Under the pieces are notes generated by a model. The model was not told the DNA's origin and did not search any database. It saw only the letters and a list, made by a program, of their open reading frames with translations. The position numbers and the translations under genes are program-made. Positions 34,393-44,208 of a stretch of DNA of 64,000 nt are shown one piece after another. Each line of letters opens with the position of its first letter. Position 1 is the stretch's first letter. The DNA is taken from the NCBI GenBank assembly GCA_963676875.1, contig OY781436.1, positions 1,922,001-1,986,000 of the forward strand, in the 5' to 3' direction. Origin of the DNA: UBA6244 sp963676875 (lineage in GTDB: Bacteria; Bacteroidota; Bacteroidia; Bacteroidales; F082).

Positions 34393-36723
34393 CTATTTCA
34401 GCCGTCCAAGAACATGCTTACTTGCGTCTAGTATGAAAATGGAAGGTGTTGCAAACACATTGTATTGCTCCACTATTGGATCTTGCCATTTTTTGGGCGC
34501 TCTTATATGTATCCACCTGGGCATAAGTTGTTTGCCAAATTCTTGACTGCTTTCGTCTTCATCAATATTTACAGCTATTACCTTGGTGGTTTTGTTGTGT
34601 TCCAACTCACTGTACAGGGTAGGTAGATACTCTTGACAATGGCCACACCAGTCGGCCCAAAACACCACAAGTACTGTATCGGCAAGTATTTGGTCTAGAT
34701 GCATCTCTTGTCCATTTTCGTACCATGTAATGTCTGGAGCCTTTTTCCCAATGGCCATGCGTTTATAACCCGACAGTCGTTTTTTTACATTCAGGTTATT
34801 GCCCCTACAATTCGACAGATAAGTTGAGTCGATGTAGAACATCATATCTTCACGTCCAAAGGCGTTCATCTGTTTCCAAATGTAGCGTCCCACTTCGCTT
34901 TCGCCTTGCGGCGGAATCCATTTTGAGGATCCCAAAAGCATATCTATAGTTGACTTAAGATCGTTTTGGCCATAAAGCAAACATGCATCTATCCAAGACT
35001 TGTAATAGGGACTGTTCCACAGAATACTATCAAAAGTAATAGAGTTTAACAATTGTGATATTTCCGTGTGTTTAATTTGAGCAGAAAGCACAAGTTCTCG
35101 CATATCTGATAGAAAAAATTTAACTGAAAAAACGGCTTGCACAACCGAATTACACTCCAGTAATTGATTAGAAATCTGGGTCTGTACTTCTTTTTTGCGC
35201 TGCCTAATGCTTTTAACAAATTTCGAATTACGATATGGGTATTTCTCGATTAGTTGGTTATAATTTCTTGTAAGCATCGTCAAACTATCCAATCTTGTCA
35301 ACTGTTTGTACATCAATTGATTTTCATGGTTCTCAAATTTTACCACAACATCGTGCTTTTGGTTGGAGATTAAATCGATGTTGTCGCACCCCGGATAAGG
35401 CATATAGTCGAGCGCATAAATCAAGTAATCGTTCTGATAAATTTCAATGGTGGCCACTTCGGGGATTTCGGGTAAGTAGTTGTAGCCCGATTGTGTAAAA
35501 CGGTATCGTTTGGTTTTTACGTTAGTATTGTTGGGCCAGTACCCAAATAATCTGATTGTTGAGCCCCCCGCAAATAACTCTTGTTTTAAAGTGGTATCAA
35601 CAGGAATTTTAGACATTGCCAACATTCGTTCTTCGTTCTCTTTTTGCAATACTTGTTGGCTTACTTTTGCAGCTGCGCGTTTTTCCAGCAAAGGTGTTTC
35701 AAGCCACTCTAAAAATTCTATTGGACTATTTGTGACATTGGTAGTGCTACCATCAGGTCTGAGTAGGCCAAATTGAGGTGCATGAGCAAAAAATGAAGTA
35801 TCACTCTCATCTAAAAATACGACATGGTAAACTGCATAGGACAAATTACGCTGGAGGGCATTTAAATATGCTCTGTCAATTTTATATGGATTACACACCA
35901 ACACAATAGGCTCCTCAAGGTTTGATTCGGAGGCAGTGCGTAGTAGCGTAATCAGGTAGATTAAATCCATATTGCTTTGGGTACGCGGATTGAGGATAAG
36001 CTGTTGCCCATCCAAATCGCTAAGCACTTTGTTTTCAGCAATCAAGTTAGCATCCACCAGTGGGTAGTTCTGGCTAAAGATAAAACCACTTCCCGTGTTT
36101 ATACTATCGCCTCTATATAGCCATTCAAACGCTCTAAAAACCGATTCAGCCATTGAAATGATGCCACGGTTATAGTATTGCGAGGCATATCTATCTACAA
36201 AAGCTTGTTGCCGAACCAACGGCCATTGGTCGGCTTCTACCATAATATAGTGTTTTTTCATGGCGCCGGTAACAATATTCAACAAGCTATCTTTGTCAGT
36301 AGGCCCGCTAATTTCGAGGCCATATACTACGGCTTTGGCTATTTCACTGGCCATCAAGCTGTCGTACTCCACATATTCGGGATAGGAGGCTGCCATAATA
36401 AAGAGGCTATCGTAGTAAGAAAGCTTGTTGCCGATTTCGCTGGCCAAGCTACTAAGTCCAATATACCTGCCAGTGGCAAAGGTAGCATATTCGTGTGTCG
36501 TTGCTTCACGCTGTAGCACCATGGATTTGCTATAATATGCGGCCTGTAAGCGAGTTATTTCGTTATTGAAGAGAGCACTATCGGTTGTTAACACCTTCTT
36601 GTCATGGTGTAGCAGTTTTAGAGCTTTTACGAAATTTTGCCCAGCGAACACGTTGGGCGGTATTTGGGTCATGCCAACCTGCGCAATAAACAATGCCAAC
36701 AATATCAGTACCTTTTTTTTCAT
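34393..36723 (-). CDS. Exported thioredoxin-fold (TlpA-like) protein
   Basis: A 776-residue protein with a signal peptide (MKKKVLILLALFIAQVGMTQ). The last 140 residues form a TlpA/AhpC-type thioredoxin domain. KKAPDITWYENGQEMHLDQI leads to VVFWADWCGHCQEYLP with the redox pair Cys-Gly-His-Cys near residue 692, and ATPSIFILD carries the cis-Pro. The 600-residue N-terminal part is helical and not recognised. Related Bacteroidota proteins reduce or protect thiols in the periplasm. It lies within a leftward set of exported cargo genes, where it might help fold Cys-containing surface proteins; that link is inferred. Confidence 0.82.
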   Translation of the reverse strand: MKKKVLILLALFIAQVGMTQIPPNVFAGQNFVKALKLLHHDKKVLTTDSALFNNEITRLQAAYYSKSMVLQREATTHEYATFATGRYIGLSSLASEIGNKLSYYDSLFIMAASYPEYVEYDSLMASEIAKAVVYGLEISGPTDKDSLLNIVTGAMKKHYIMVEADQWPLVRQQAFVDRYASQYYNRGIISMAESVFRAFEWLYRGDSINTGSGFIFSQNYPLVDANLIAENKVLSDLDGQQLILNPRTQSNMDLIYLITLLRTASESNLEEPIVLVCNPYKIDRAYLNALQRNLSYAVYHVVFLDESDTSFFAHAPQFGLLRPDGSTTNVTNSPIEFLEWLETPLLEKRAAAKVSQQVLQKENEERMLAMSKIPVDTTLKQELFAGGSTIRLFGYWPNNTNVKTKRYRFTQSGYNYLPEIPEVATIEIYQNDYLIYALDYMPYPGCDNIDLISNQKHDVVVKFENHENQLMYKQLTRLDSLTMLTRNYNQLIEKYPYRNSKFVKSIRQRKKEVQTQISNQLLECNSVVQAVFSVKFFLSDMRELVLSAQIKHTEISQLLNSITFDSILWNSPYYKSWIDACLLYGQNDLKSTIDMLLGSSKWIPPQGESEVGRYIWKQMNAFGREDMMFYIDSTYLSNCRGNNLNVKKRLSGYKRMAIGKKAPDITWYENGQEMHLDQILADTVLVVFWADWCGHCQEYLPTLYSELEHNKTTKVIAVNIDEDESSQEFGKQLMPRWIHIRAPKKWQDPIVEQYNVFATPSIFILDASKHVLGRLK

Positions 36724-37058
36724 TTACTTGAAAAATATGATTAATAAATATTTACTGTAAGATGAGCAAAACAATTGGCTAGCCGATTGCATTATAAACC
36801 AACCAATTGCCATAGAAAAACCTCGTTTGCTGCCAACGGACTTCTAGCTAGCGTAAGGGCTATTCATGCTTATGGCAACAACTAAGTAATGGCTAACAAA
36901 AGATTAATAATAACAATAACTTTGCTGCTTAGATAACAAGTTTTTAGCTTCGGCATAAAGTTCGGGCAGTGTTTTGGTTCATAAAAATACTCTTGAAATT
37001 TGGCATGTATATGCAAAGTACTACTTAGAATTATTTGATCGTCACAAATAATTAACGG

Positions 37059-37096
37059 AAGACCTTTGCCAACCAGTACTGGTTGGCAAAGGTCTT
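37059..37096. terminator. 38-base perfect palindrome after the FISUMP gene
   Basis: AAGACCTTTGCCAACCAGT and its exact reverse complement meet with no spacer. It lies 25 bases beyond the stop of the leftward FISUMP gene and can form a 19-bp hairpin. A terminator is likely, although no T-run follows on the minus strand. The rest of 36724-37120 holds no gene. Confidence 0.6.
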
Positions 37097-37120
37097 GCAT
37101 TTCAACATCAAAAAGCCTTC

Positions 37121-39610
37121 TTAATCTTTGATGCAGCGAACAGAAAATCCAACACCGCGTTCTCTCCACCCCATTGAGGCTGTATTAAGAATAAGACGAT
37201 CTGACCCGTTACCATCTACCGTTGAAGACCAATAATAGCCATTAGTATCTACATAATAATAGCCACCCGAGTAATAACGCATACCTCCAGTAGTTAGTTT
37301 GAGTGTTGAGGTATAGGCACCTGTTATATTCTGGCTGCTCCACGTAGCTATTTCAGCTTCCCATTCAGTTTTAGTAGGCAAGCGGAAACCTGTTGGGCAA
37401 GGATTATTTATGCCATTCACACCTTGCCATAGGTTATCGTTTTTAGGGACACGCCAATTTCCATCGTGATAATAATCGCCTTCGATAAAAAGGTCATGTC
37501 CTGGAACATCTTGGCTGGAGGTAGTAGATGTCTGTCCAGAAGTCCGTTTTTCATGTCCATCGGCAAGACGTCCCCACTGGTATAAATCGCCATAGGCTTG
37601 GGCATCGCTGGCATAGGTAGCCACTCGCGAAGCCCCTAGGTTGCGATCCATCCAATATTCGCCGGTAGTTGTGTTGTATACAACGGGAACCGTACTTATA
37701 ATGACTGCCAGTGTTCTGGAAGTACCGCTGCCACAACCATTGGAGGGTACTACATTAATGTTACCCCCTGTAGTAGCACCTGCAGTGACCGTAATACTAT
37801 TGGTACCCTGCCCACTAGTGATAGACCATCCGCTTGGAATAGTCCAGGCAAAGCTTACTCCTGGCATATTAGTTACGCTATAGATTAATCCAGCTTGTGA
37901 TGGCACAACAACAGTAGGCCCACTGATTGCAGAAGGCTGTGATGGAACATTCCAAACGCTAATCGTCAACGTTCTCGAAGATCCATTACCACAGCTATTT
38001 GAAGGCACTACACTGATATCACCACCAAATGCACTAGCAGTGGCTGTAATACTGTTGGTGCCCTGACCAGCCGTGATTGTCCAACCGCTTGGCACCGTCC
38101 AGGCATATGTTACTCCTGATACATTAGTTACACTGTAGGTTAGACCCGTTGTGCCCCCGCAAGTGGAGGTAGTCCCTGTAATGACTGATGGCTGAGCAGG
38201 CACGGTACCTGGGGTGATTACAAGTGTTTGGGAAGCGCCATCGCCACAACTGTTGGATGGCGTTACGCTAATACTACCTGATGTACCCGCAGTGGTAGTG
38301 ATGCTATTGGTCCCCTGACCGGCAGTGATAGTCCATCCACTTGGAACCGTCCATGTATAACTAACTCCTGCCACATTGGTTACACTGTATATTAACCCTG
38401 TTGTACCGGAACACACAACAGTACTACCTGTAATGGTAGATGGCTGAGTAGGGATGGTACCAACGGTAACAGCCAGTGTCCTTGGTGTACCATTACCACA
38501 GCCATTGGAGGGTGTTACGCTTACGTCGCCTGATGTTGAACCTACCGTGACGGTAATGCTATTGGTACCTTGACCCGCAGTTATGGTCCAGTCAGCAGGC
38601 ACAGTCCATGCATAGCTTGCCCCTGTAACGTTGGTTACACTGTAAGTTTCCCCTGTTGCACCCAAACATTCGTTACTAGCACCAGTTATGGTAGAGGGCT
38701 GTGACGGAACATCTGAAACATTAACCGTCAATGAACTGGATGGTCCATTGCCACAACTATTTGAAGGTTCTACATTGATGTCACCTAATCCCTGTGTACC
38801 GGTATTGGCTGTAATACTGTTGGTGCCCTGACCGGCCGTTATTGTCCAACCACTTGGTACCGTCCAGGCATAGGTTATACCTGATACATCGGCTACACTA
38901 TAGGCCAAGTCTGTTGTACCCACACATGTGGAGATAGATCCTGAAATGACAGATGGTTGAGCAGGAAGTTCGCACACATTTGCACTAGCCGAAGCACTAA
39001 GTCCACCAACGGAGTTAAAATCAACCACGATGGTACCTGCTGTACTTGCCGTACCAGTAATGTCGTATATCAGATCAAAAGTGCTACCGGGATCAATAGT
39101 AACCGAACTATAATCGGCATTGCTTGTTACGGCTGCCGGAACGCTAAATGCAGCCGTACCCGTGCCTAAAGTGGCTGCATTATTAAAGTTGATGGGTCCC
39201 ACAGTTATCAGACTGTTGTTAGTTATTGTAAATGTAGCTTGACCATCCAGAATGGCCTGCCCCACAATGAATGTGCCCGATGATGTACCTGGATTAGAAA
39301 CTGTTACACTTGTGGCAACGGTGCCCGAACCAATTTTCGACCAATTGGAGGAACCTTCTGTGCTATTAAAATAAAATCCAGCACCATTGGCACAGTCGGT
39401 GCAATAGATAAGTAACCCTGCCGCTGGTGAGGCTATGGCGTCCCTTTGCACTTCCGTCATACGAGGAGCTAAAAAACCTGAGGTAGTACTTTTTACATCC
39501 AGTATGGCACTTGGGTCGGCGGCACTTCCATCAGTATTGATGGCTACCTGTCCGTACATGCTGACAGAAAGCCATATGGCCACCATCAGTAACATCGTAA
39601 TTTTTTTCAT
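37121..39610 (-). CDS. Secreted FISUMP-domain protein with five PKD-like repeats
   Basis: An 829-residue protein: a signal peptide (MKKITMLLMVAIWLSVSMYG); a head region common in Bacteroidota surface proteins (INTDGSAADPSAILDVKSTT); five PKD/Ig-like repeats of about 84 residues (roughly 213-632), each with a YAWTVPSGWTITAGQGTNSI core and a Cys pair; and a C-terminal Fibrobacter-paralogous (FISUMP) domain. The FISUMP domain is recognised by GEYWMDRNLGASR, GFRLPTKTEWEAE and VGFSVRCIKD. No type IX sorting tail is evident, so it may be periplasmic or surface-bound by other means. The repeats suggest adhesion or spacing. It belongs to the leftward set of exported cargo. Confidence 0.85.
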   Translation of the reverse strand: MKKITMLLMVAIWLSVSMYGQVAINTDGSAADPSAILDVKSTTSGFLAPRMTEVQRDAIASPAAGLLIYCTDCANGAGFYFNSTEGSSNWSKIGSGTVATSVTVSNPGTSSGTFIVGQAILDGQATFTITNNSLITVGPINFNNAATLGTGTAAFSVPAAVTSNADYSSVTIDPGSTFDLIYDITGTASTAGTIVVDFNSVGGLSASASANVCELPAQPSVISGSISTCVGTTDLAYSVADVSGITYAWTVPSGWTITAGQGTNSITANTGTQGLGDINVEPSNSCGNGPSSSLTVNVSDVPSQPSTITGASNECLGATGETYSVTNVTGASYAWTVPADWTITAGQGTNSITVTVGSTSGDVSVTPSNGCGNGTPRTLAVTVGTIPTQPSTITGSTVVCSGTTGLIYSVTNVAGVSYTWTVPSGWTITAGQGTNSITTTAGTSGSISVTPSNSCGDGASQTLVITPGTVPAQPSVITGTTSTCGGTTGLTYSVTNVSGVTYAWTVPSGWTITAGQGTNSITATASAFGGDISVVPSNSCGNGSSRTLTISVWNVPSQPSAISGPTVVVPSQAGLIYSVTNMPGVSFAWTIPSGWSITSGQGTNSITVTAGATTGGNINVVPSNGCGSGTSRTLAVIISTVPVVYNTTTGEYWMDRNLGASRVATYASDAQAYGDLYQWGRLADGHEKRTSGQTSTTSSQDVPGHDLFIEGDYYHDGNWRVPKNDNLWQGVNGINNPCPTGFRLPTKTEWEAEIATWSSQNITGAYTSTLKLTTGGMRYYSGGYYYVDTNGYYWSSTVDGNGSDRLILNTASMGWRERGVGFSVRCIKD
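37714..38971 (-). repeat. Five tandem PKD-like coding repeats, about 250 bp each
   Basis: Each unit encodes a strand pattern with QPS-I-G, a Cys, YSV-NV-G-YAWTVPSGW, TITAGQGTNSIT and PSN-CGNG. High similarity at the DNA level makes unit number prone to change by slippage or recombination. The last unit lacks its first Cys (PTVVVPSQAG). Confidence 0.8.
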
Positions 39611-39689
39611 TTGTAAAGATTTTAAATTAATATTATATTTATTTTGCGCTTGTTGGCCGTATGACTTTTAGTCATAGCAGTTTAATGTT

Positions 39690-40367
39690 TCAAAATTTAT
39701 AACTTATCCCTGCTGATGAATAATTGTACACATCGTTGTCATTGCTAACCATTGTATCCAGATCATCAGAAAAAGTGAGTCGCATAGTGTTCGAAAAATT
39801 GATACTCCAATGCTCATTGATATTGCCTTGAAACTGAATGCCACCAAGCAGTACAGGTAGGATTCCTTTTCCTTTGTCTATTTCGGTTTTTCGGTCGTAT
39901 TCGTAAAGGATACTATTGTAGTTCATAAAGCCAACGCCAATGGGCACTATCACATTAAATAGTCTATCGGTACGTTTTGCACCAATCAGATTACATATGT
40001 CTACCTTAGCCTGCAGGTTTATTTCAGTGTAAATGCTCTCGAAATATCGTTGAATGCTGGGCTTATTACCAGCAAGCTTACCCACTATAAATTGAACCTG
40101 TACACCGAATACGTAGCTAAACTGCCTGCTAAGAAGCATATCGCCCGATATCCTTTCTTCGTTTACATTGCCCAGCAGATAGGTGCCATCCGAAGCCACA
40201 TCGCCTAGGTATAGGCTTGCACCAACATTGGCCCCTACTTCCCAGCGTGGGATAAAGTTATATTTGTCAAATGATGGTGTATTTGTTTGGGCTATTGTGG
40301 AGGATGATAACATTGATAGTCCTAACACGATTGTACACATACACAAGGTTAATAGTTTTTTTTTCAT
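39690..40367 (-). CDS. Outer-membrane beta-barrel-like protein
   Basis: A 225-residue protein. The start at 40367 (MKKKLLTLCMCTIVLGLSML) is chosen because it gives a clean signal peptide; 15 codons upstream in frame are not signal-like. The mature part has alternating beta-strand character and ends in an aromatic residue (YNYSSAGISYKF), as usual for outer-membrane barrels. EVGANVGASLYLGDVASDG resembles the opening of Bacteroidota DUF6089-like porin-fold proteins. It lies just downstream of the FISUMP gene on the same strand and might anchor or export it. Family naming is tentative. Confidence 0.65.
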   Translation of the reverse strand: MKKKLLTLCMCTIVLGLSMLSSSTIAQTNTPSFDKYNFIPRWEVGANVGASLYLGDVASDGTYLLGNVNEERISGDMLLSRQFSYVFGVQVQFIVGKLAGNKPSIQRYFESIYTEINLQAKVDICNLIGAKRTDRLFNVIVPIGVGFMNYNSILYEYDRKTEIDKGKGILPVLLGGIQFQGNINEHWSINFSNTMRLTFSDDLDTMVSNDNDVYNYSSAGISYKF

Positions 40368-40657
40368 AAGAAAGATTATTTTTGTTATCGGAATATTTAC
40401 GCCAATCCCCAATGGGAAAAACGGAATTCGGTTTATGAAATAGTAGATGGCAATGAATCTTCCACACTGGGCTTCGCTATGAACATGGTCGCTATTGGAT
40501 ATTGTAATTATTATCCAGAATTTTCTCCTCGCTATTCAATATTTGCCTTTACTATCAAATAGATGATGCTACCCTAAAAAGTACGCCATCAGTTTGCTCA
40601 AAACAAATACCCTGTACCATGTGCTGATATAGCCTTCACACACTCAGTCTAAAAATT

Positions 40658-41371
40658 TTAGCCTTGCTTTGGAGGAGGCAATGGTGGTTGACTGTACTGA
40701 GCTATATAAATATTATCATTGGTTGAATAATACGGATTTCCCACAACCATATTAAAACTGGCGCAGCAACAGGATTCCGTCATGCTCAATATAGTGCCAC
40801 TAAACGGATTAACTATGGAAAATGCAACTTGCATGCCCGAGGCAACTGACAACAGACCTCTATCATATACAATAACTCTGCCTGAACTATTTTGAACAAT
40901 TTTTGCGATTGACATTTGAAATATTGCATGGGTAGCATACAAATTAAATCCATTCAAAAGCAATCGCCTATTGCTGTCTATTTTCAAGGTATGGGTTACT
41001 ACAATGCTACTTATTAGCTCTATCTCAATTGCTTTAATATCCAGATTTTCGACCTTACAAAGTCCAAGCAGGGTATGTGGATGGTTTAAGCACAATTTAC
41101 CTTGACCTGCAATAGATTTACCGGTAAATGCATTACCTGTAAAATTGAGTACAGTGTTTTGGCCAATATTGATATCAGAAAATGCCACTAGATAATAACT
41201 ACCAGATAATATAGGGTTATCAAAGGTCGTTGCAACATAGGGTTTTAAGTAATAGCGAGCTGATATAGTTGTTGTGTCAAAGTTAGGCGTTTTCCACATA
41301 TTATTTGGCCACAACCCAATAGGTATGAGTAAAACAAAGCAAACGAACCATATGTGTTTAAACAAACTCAA
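40658..41371 (-). CDS. Exported protein of unknown function with proline-rich tail
   Basis: A 237-residue protein with an N-terminal export segment (HIWFVCFVLLIPIGLWP). The body is beta-helix-like, with spaced strands (NTVLNFTGNAFTGKSIAGQG, then LLLNGFNLYATHA), as in surface passenger domains. A Cys cluster ESCCCASFN precedes the end PPLPPPKQG. No sorting domain is recognised. It lies between the barrel gene and the small proline- and glycine-rich protein, all leftward. The 290 bases on its 3' side hold nothing recognised. Confidence 0.55.
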   Translation of the reverse strand: MSLFKHIWFVCFVLLIPIGLWPNNMWKTPNFDTTTISARYYLKPYVATTFDNPILSGSYYLVAFSDINIGQNTVLNFTGNAFTGKSIAGQGKLCLNHPHTLLGLCKVENLDIKAIEIELISSIVVTHTLKIDSNRRLLLNGFNLYATHAIFQMSIAKIVQNSSGRVIVYDRGLLSVASGMQVAFSIVNPFSGTILSMTESCCCASFNMVVGNPYYSTNDNIYIAQYSQPPLPPPKQG

Positions 41372-41637
41372 GATATAAAGTTAAGTGATACAAAAAAGGT
41401 CAATAATATCGTAATTCCTTTTAGTTAAAGTGCATTTAGTCGTTTCTTGGGATTCCTCCCTTCGCTTCATAAAATCTGACAAACCATGTACCATGACGCA
41501 ACGTAGAGGCTTGTTGATCTAAGGTGTGTAACAACATGGGTTATGTTGTTTATTATAATACCCTGCAGAAATTATTAAGGCTAGTATCAACACCAGAACA
41601 AATAAGCCATATATAACTTTACCAACTTCACAAAATA

Positions 41638-41886
41638 CTACTCTTCTAGTCGGACAGTATTGTTTGTAGCATCCAGACGAATCAATTTCCAGCTACCATA
41701 AGCCACTCCCAGACTTAGAAGAATAATACTTCCGCTACCAATTGGGGCACCACCTTCAAGTGGAACGTCCCCACTACCCCCACCACCTGGTGGTGGTGGG
41801 GGGGGGCCGCCTGCCATAACTGGGTCACTCAACAATAATAACATAGATGCAATAAATGCGATTGATATGAATTTAATTGTTTTCAT
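41638..41886 (-). CDS. Small exported Pro/Gly-rich protein with C-terminal membrane segment
   Basis: An 82-residue protein: a signal peptide (IKFISIAFIASMLLLLSDPV), then GGPPPPPPGGGGSGD, then VPLEGGAPIGSGSIILLSLG with a following hydrophobic stretch and a short charged tail. The layout (signal, short low-complexity linker, P-x-(D/E)-G motif, membrane helix, basic residues) resembles the short PID-CTERM-like sorting segments of Bacteroidota. That assignment is from memory and uncertain. It sits just downstream of a T9SS-sorted protein gene on the same strand. Confidence 0.6.
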   Translation of the reverse strand: MKTIKFISIAFIASMLLLLSDPVMAGGPPPPPPGGGGSGDVPLEGGAPIGSGSIILLSLGVAYGSWKLIRLDATNNTVRLEE

Positions 41887-41935
41887 TGGTTCTATTTTTT
41901 TAATTATTCTAATTTTGAATTGTACTTAAATCTAA

Positions 41936-44164
41936 TTATCTGCTAAGCCCACTTATTAGTACCTTTTGTGATACCACAGCTTTATTTGTATATACTCTTA
42001 CCACATAAATACCAGTGATATCACCCACATACAGTCGACAGTTATCATCATCCTTGATCGTGACTTCACTTATCAGAAATCCGTTGATATTGAACACCTG
42101 TACTTTGTCAATACGCTCTGTATGTAACACATTATTAACTACCACATACCGCCCATCACCATATATTTGGATACCATGATTCTCATGCTCGGAAATACTT
42201 GTGGGGCCGAAAAAGTGAACCACAAAACGGTCAATGTTGTCTTCCTTGTCGGCATAAAAAGTGTACGAGCCATTGTTGGATAAATTGGCCCAGTAACTAC
42301 CCACCTGACTGTCCTCAACCCATACTTCGACCTCATCTTCAAAGCTTTCGGTATTAGCGGCAGTAATAGTGTATTCACCGTTATGACCGCAATTGAACTG
42401 CATTGGAACACTGATGGTATTCCCTGCTGTAAGATCCATTTTTGGTAGCATGTTGATGGCAAGTTTAGAGCCATCTTCAGCTACAGTGCAAAGCATGGTG
42501 GCGTCTTCGTACCAGCTATCCCAGTGTTTTGCATCCCACTCAAAGTCGTAGCCATTGGTACTTCCTTCTTGAAAACGAATAAATGTTTGATCAAGGTATG
42601 AGGTTCCACCTCCAGTTACCGAAAATTCTAGCACGTTGGGGATTACATCGCGGAATGGGTCGTTGCTGTGTGTCCGTTCAGTGTTGGTGAAACTAAAGTT
42701 TCCTGAAGCCGTTTTCGTCTCCACAAAGAATGCCTGACCTACCTGAATATTCTGAGTACCACCTGTTCCATTAGATCTGGAAACATAGGCTCCTGTTGAG
42801 GGGTTCCAAATGTAGTACTTGTTATAGACCAAAGAAGCATTGGCTGTTGCCAAGGCATCAAAATTAATTGCTGAAGGGTAAGGATTCCCAATCAGGTTCT
42901 GGTTCGTGGTGCCACCAAAAGCAAGAGCTGACACTACCGAACCTGTATTTAATTGCCCAATAGCTTCTTGAGTATAAGTAGTTCCATCTACAGTACTCAT
43001 TGCTATACCAGAACCTGGATTCACTGCATACGGAGTGCTTACATTATCCCAGGAACCACTGGCTTGATTATATGCATAAGCATAGGTATTATTTGGTGAC
43101 ACATTAAAATCGATTACATCCATTCCTTGAACCGTTGGAGCAATAAAGTGAATAAAAAAAGCGGGCGCAACAGCTGTATTTTCTACATAGGTTTGCACTT
43201 TTGCTGAACCAGAGATACCATAGGTGATGGTACCGTTATCAATGAAAGAACCAGTACCTGTTGCGTCAGACACAACAGATAAGCCATTGGGAGCATCAAG
43301 AAAAGTTGAGCCATTGACAGTGATAGCGCTATTCGGAGGAAGAGATAGCATCCCGTAATTTAGTAAGCTACCTTGTACGGTGTAGTTAATGTCTATTGCA
43401 AGAAGATCGGTGGTAGCTAGACCAAACATCGCTCCACTAGCAACTCTTAGGTTGTTACAAGCGGGTTGTCCGTTTACCATTGACAATTGATACGCCGTTG
43501 GGTAGGTTGCGGAAACAGGAATGAAACAGTTACTCGCGCTTGTAGGTAGTGACCCAACTGCACCGCCACACTGATCTACCCAGTTTCCTGTAACATCCCA
43601 ATAAGAGGAAGATGCACCCGTCCACATATAATCGTAAACAATGGTAGGATAGTCATAGGTTACATCACCATTAATTACAGGAAGGTAATCGATTGTTCCC
43701 TGATTCCAGTTTAGAAACCTGCCATCCCAAAATTGCGGTGCAATATCAAATAGTCCGGTACCAGTTGCTCCCGTTGCCGTAAAGATGGCAATGTCCTCCC
43801 ATACATTTGGAACCCAGTCGTGGGGTGGATGGATTGGAGAGGCAATGTTCCCATTCCAATAATGATAATCATAGCCACCAAAACTTTGCTCGGCTCCGCC
43901 CAAACCATCAATAATATCATAATTGTTGTTAGCACATAGCAAGGACATATCCAATGCACTGCTGGGATACCTAATAACAAAGGTAATATCAACAATGTTG
44001 GTCGATGTGGTGGGGGTGCCCACACCCGATGTTTCGCGCATTTGATAGACCAGATAGCCATATTCGTTTTCAATCACACGCGATTCAAAATTCTGCGCTG
44101 TCAGATTGATGGCACTTATGCTTGCAATCAGCATAATCATTAGGGTAAAGATTTTTGATTTCAT
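41936..44164 (-). CDS. Large T9SS-sorted surface protein
   Basis: A 742-residue protein with a signal peptide (SKIFTLMIMLIASISAINLTA) and a C-terminal type A sorting domain (GDGRYVVVNNVLHTERIDKV, then VFNINGFLIS, ending GIYVVRVYTNKAVVSQKVLI). The middle has a module YMWTGASSSYWDVTGNWVD, the same kind as in the two GH5 proteins (WTGTTGSLWDTPSNW). Beta-rich stretches shared with those proteins follow (LIGNPYPSAINFD, TNGYDFEWDAKHWDSWY). No enzyme motif is seen. It is probably a surface adhesin or scaffold. The next gene rightward (44209-45828) is 44 bases away and likely cotranscribed. Confidence 0.82.
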   Translation of the reverse strand: MKSKIFTLMIMLIASISAINLTAQNFESRVIENEYGYLVYQMRETSGVGTPTTSTNIVDITFVIRYPSSALDMSLLCANNNYDIIDGLGGAEQSFGGYDYHYWNGNIASPIHPPHDWVPNVWEDIAIFTATGATGTGLFDIAPQFWDGRFLNWNQGTIDYLPVINGDVTYDYPTIVYDYMWTGASSSYWDVTGNWVDQCGGAVGSLPTSASNCFIPVSATYPTAYQLSMVNGQPACNNLRVASGAMFGLATTDLLAIDINYTVQGSLLNYGMLSLPPNSAITVNGSTFLDAPNGLSVVSDATGTGSFIDNGTITYGISGSAKVQTYVENTAVAPAFFIHFIAPTVQGMDVIDFNVSPNNTYAYAYNQASGSWDNVSTPYAVNPGSGIAMSTVDGTTYTQEAIGQLNTGSVVSALAFGGTTNQNLIGNPYPSAINFDALATANASLVYNKYYIWNPSTGAYVSRSNGTGGTQNIQVGQAFFVETKTASGNFSFTNTERTHSNDPFRDVIPNVLEFSVTGGGTSYLDQTFIRFQEGSTNGYDFEWDAKHWDSWYEDATMLCTVAEDGSKLAINMLPKMDLTAGNTISVPMQFNCGHNGEYTITAANTESFEDEVEVWVEDSQVGSYWANLSNNGSYTFYADKEDNIDRFVVHFFGPTSISEHENHGIQIYGDGRYVVVNNVLHTERIDKVQVFNINGFLISEVTIKDDDNCRLYVGDITGIYVVRVYTNKAVVSQKVLISGLSR

Positions 44165-44208
44165 ATTACGTAGTATTTTAAGTTAATTTATCTCGCTACT
44201 ATATTTGT

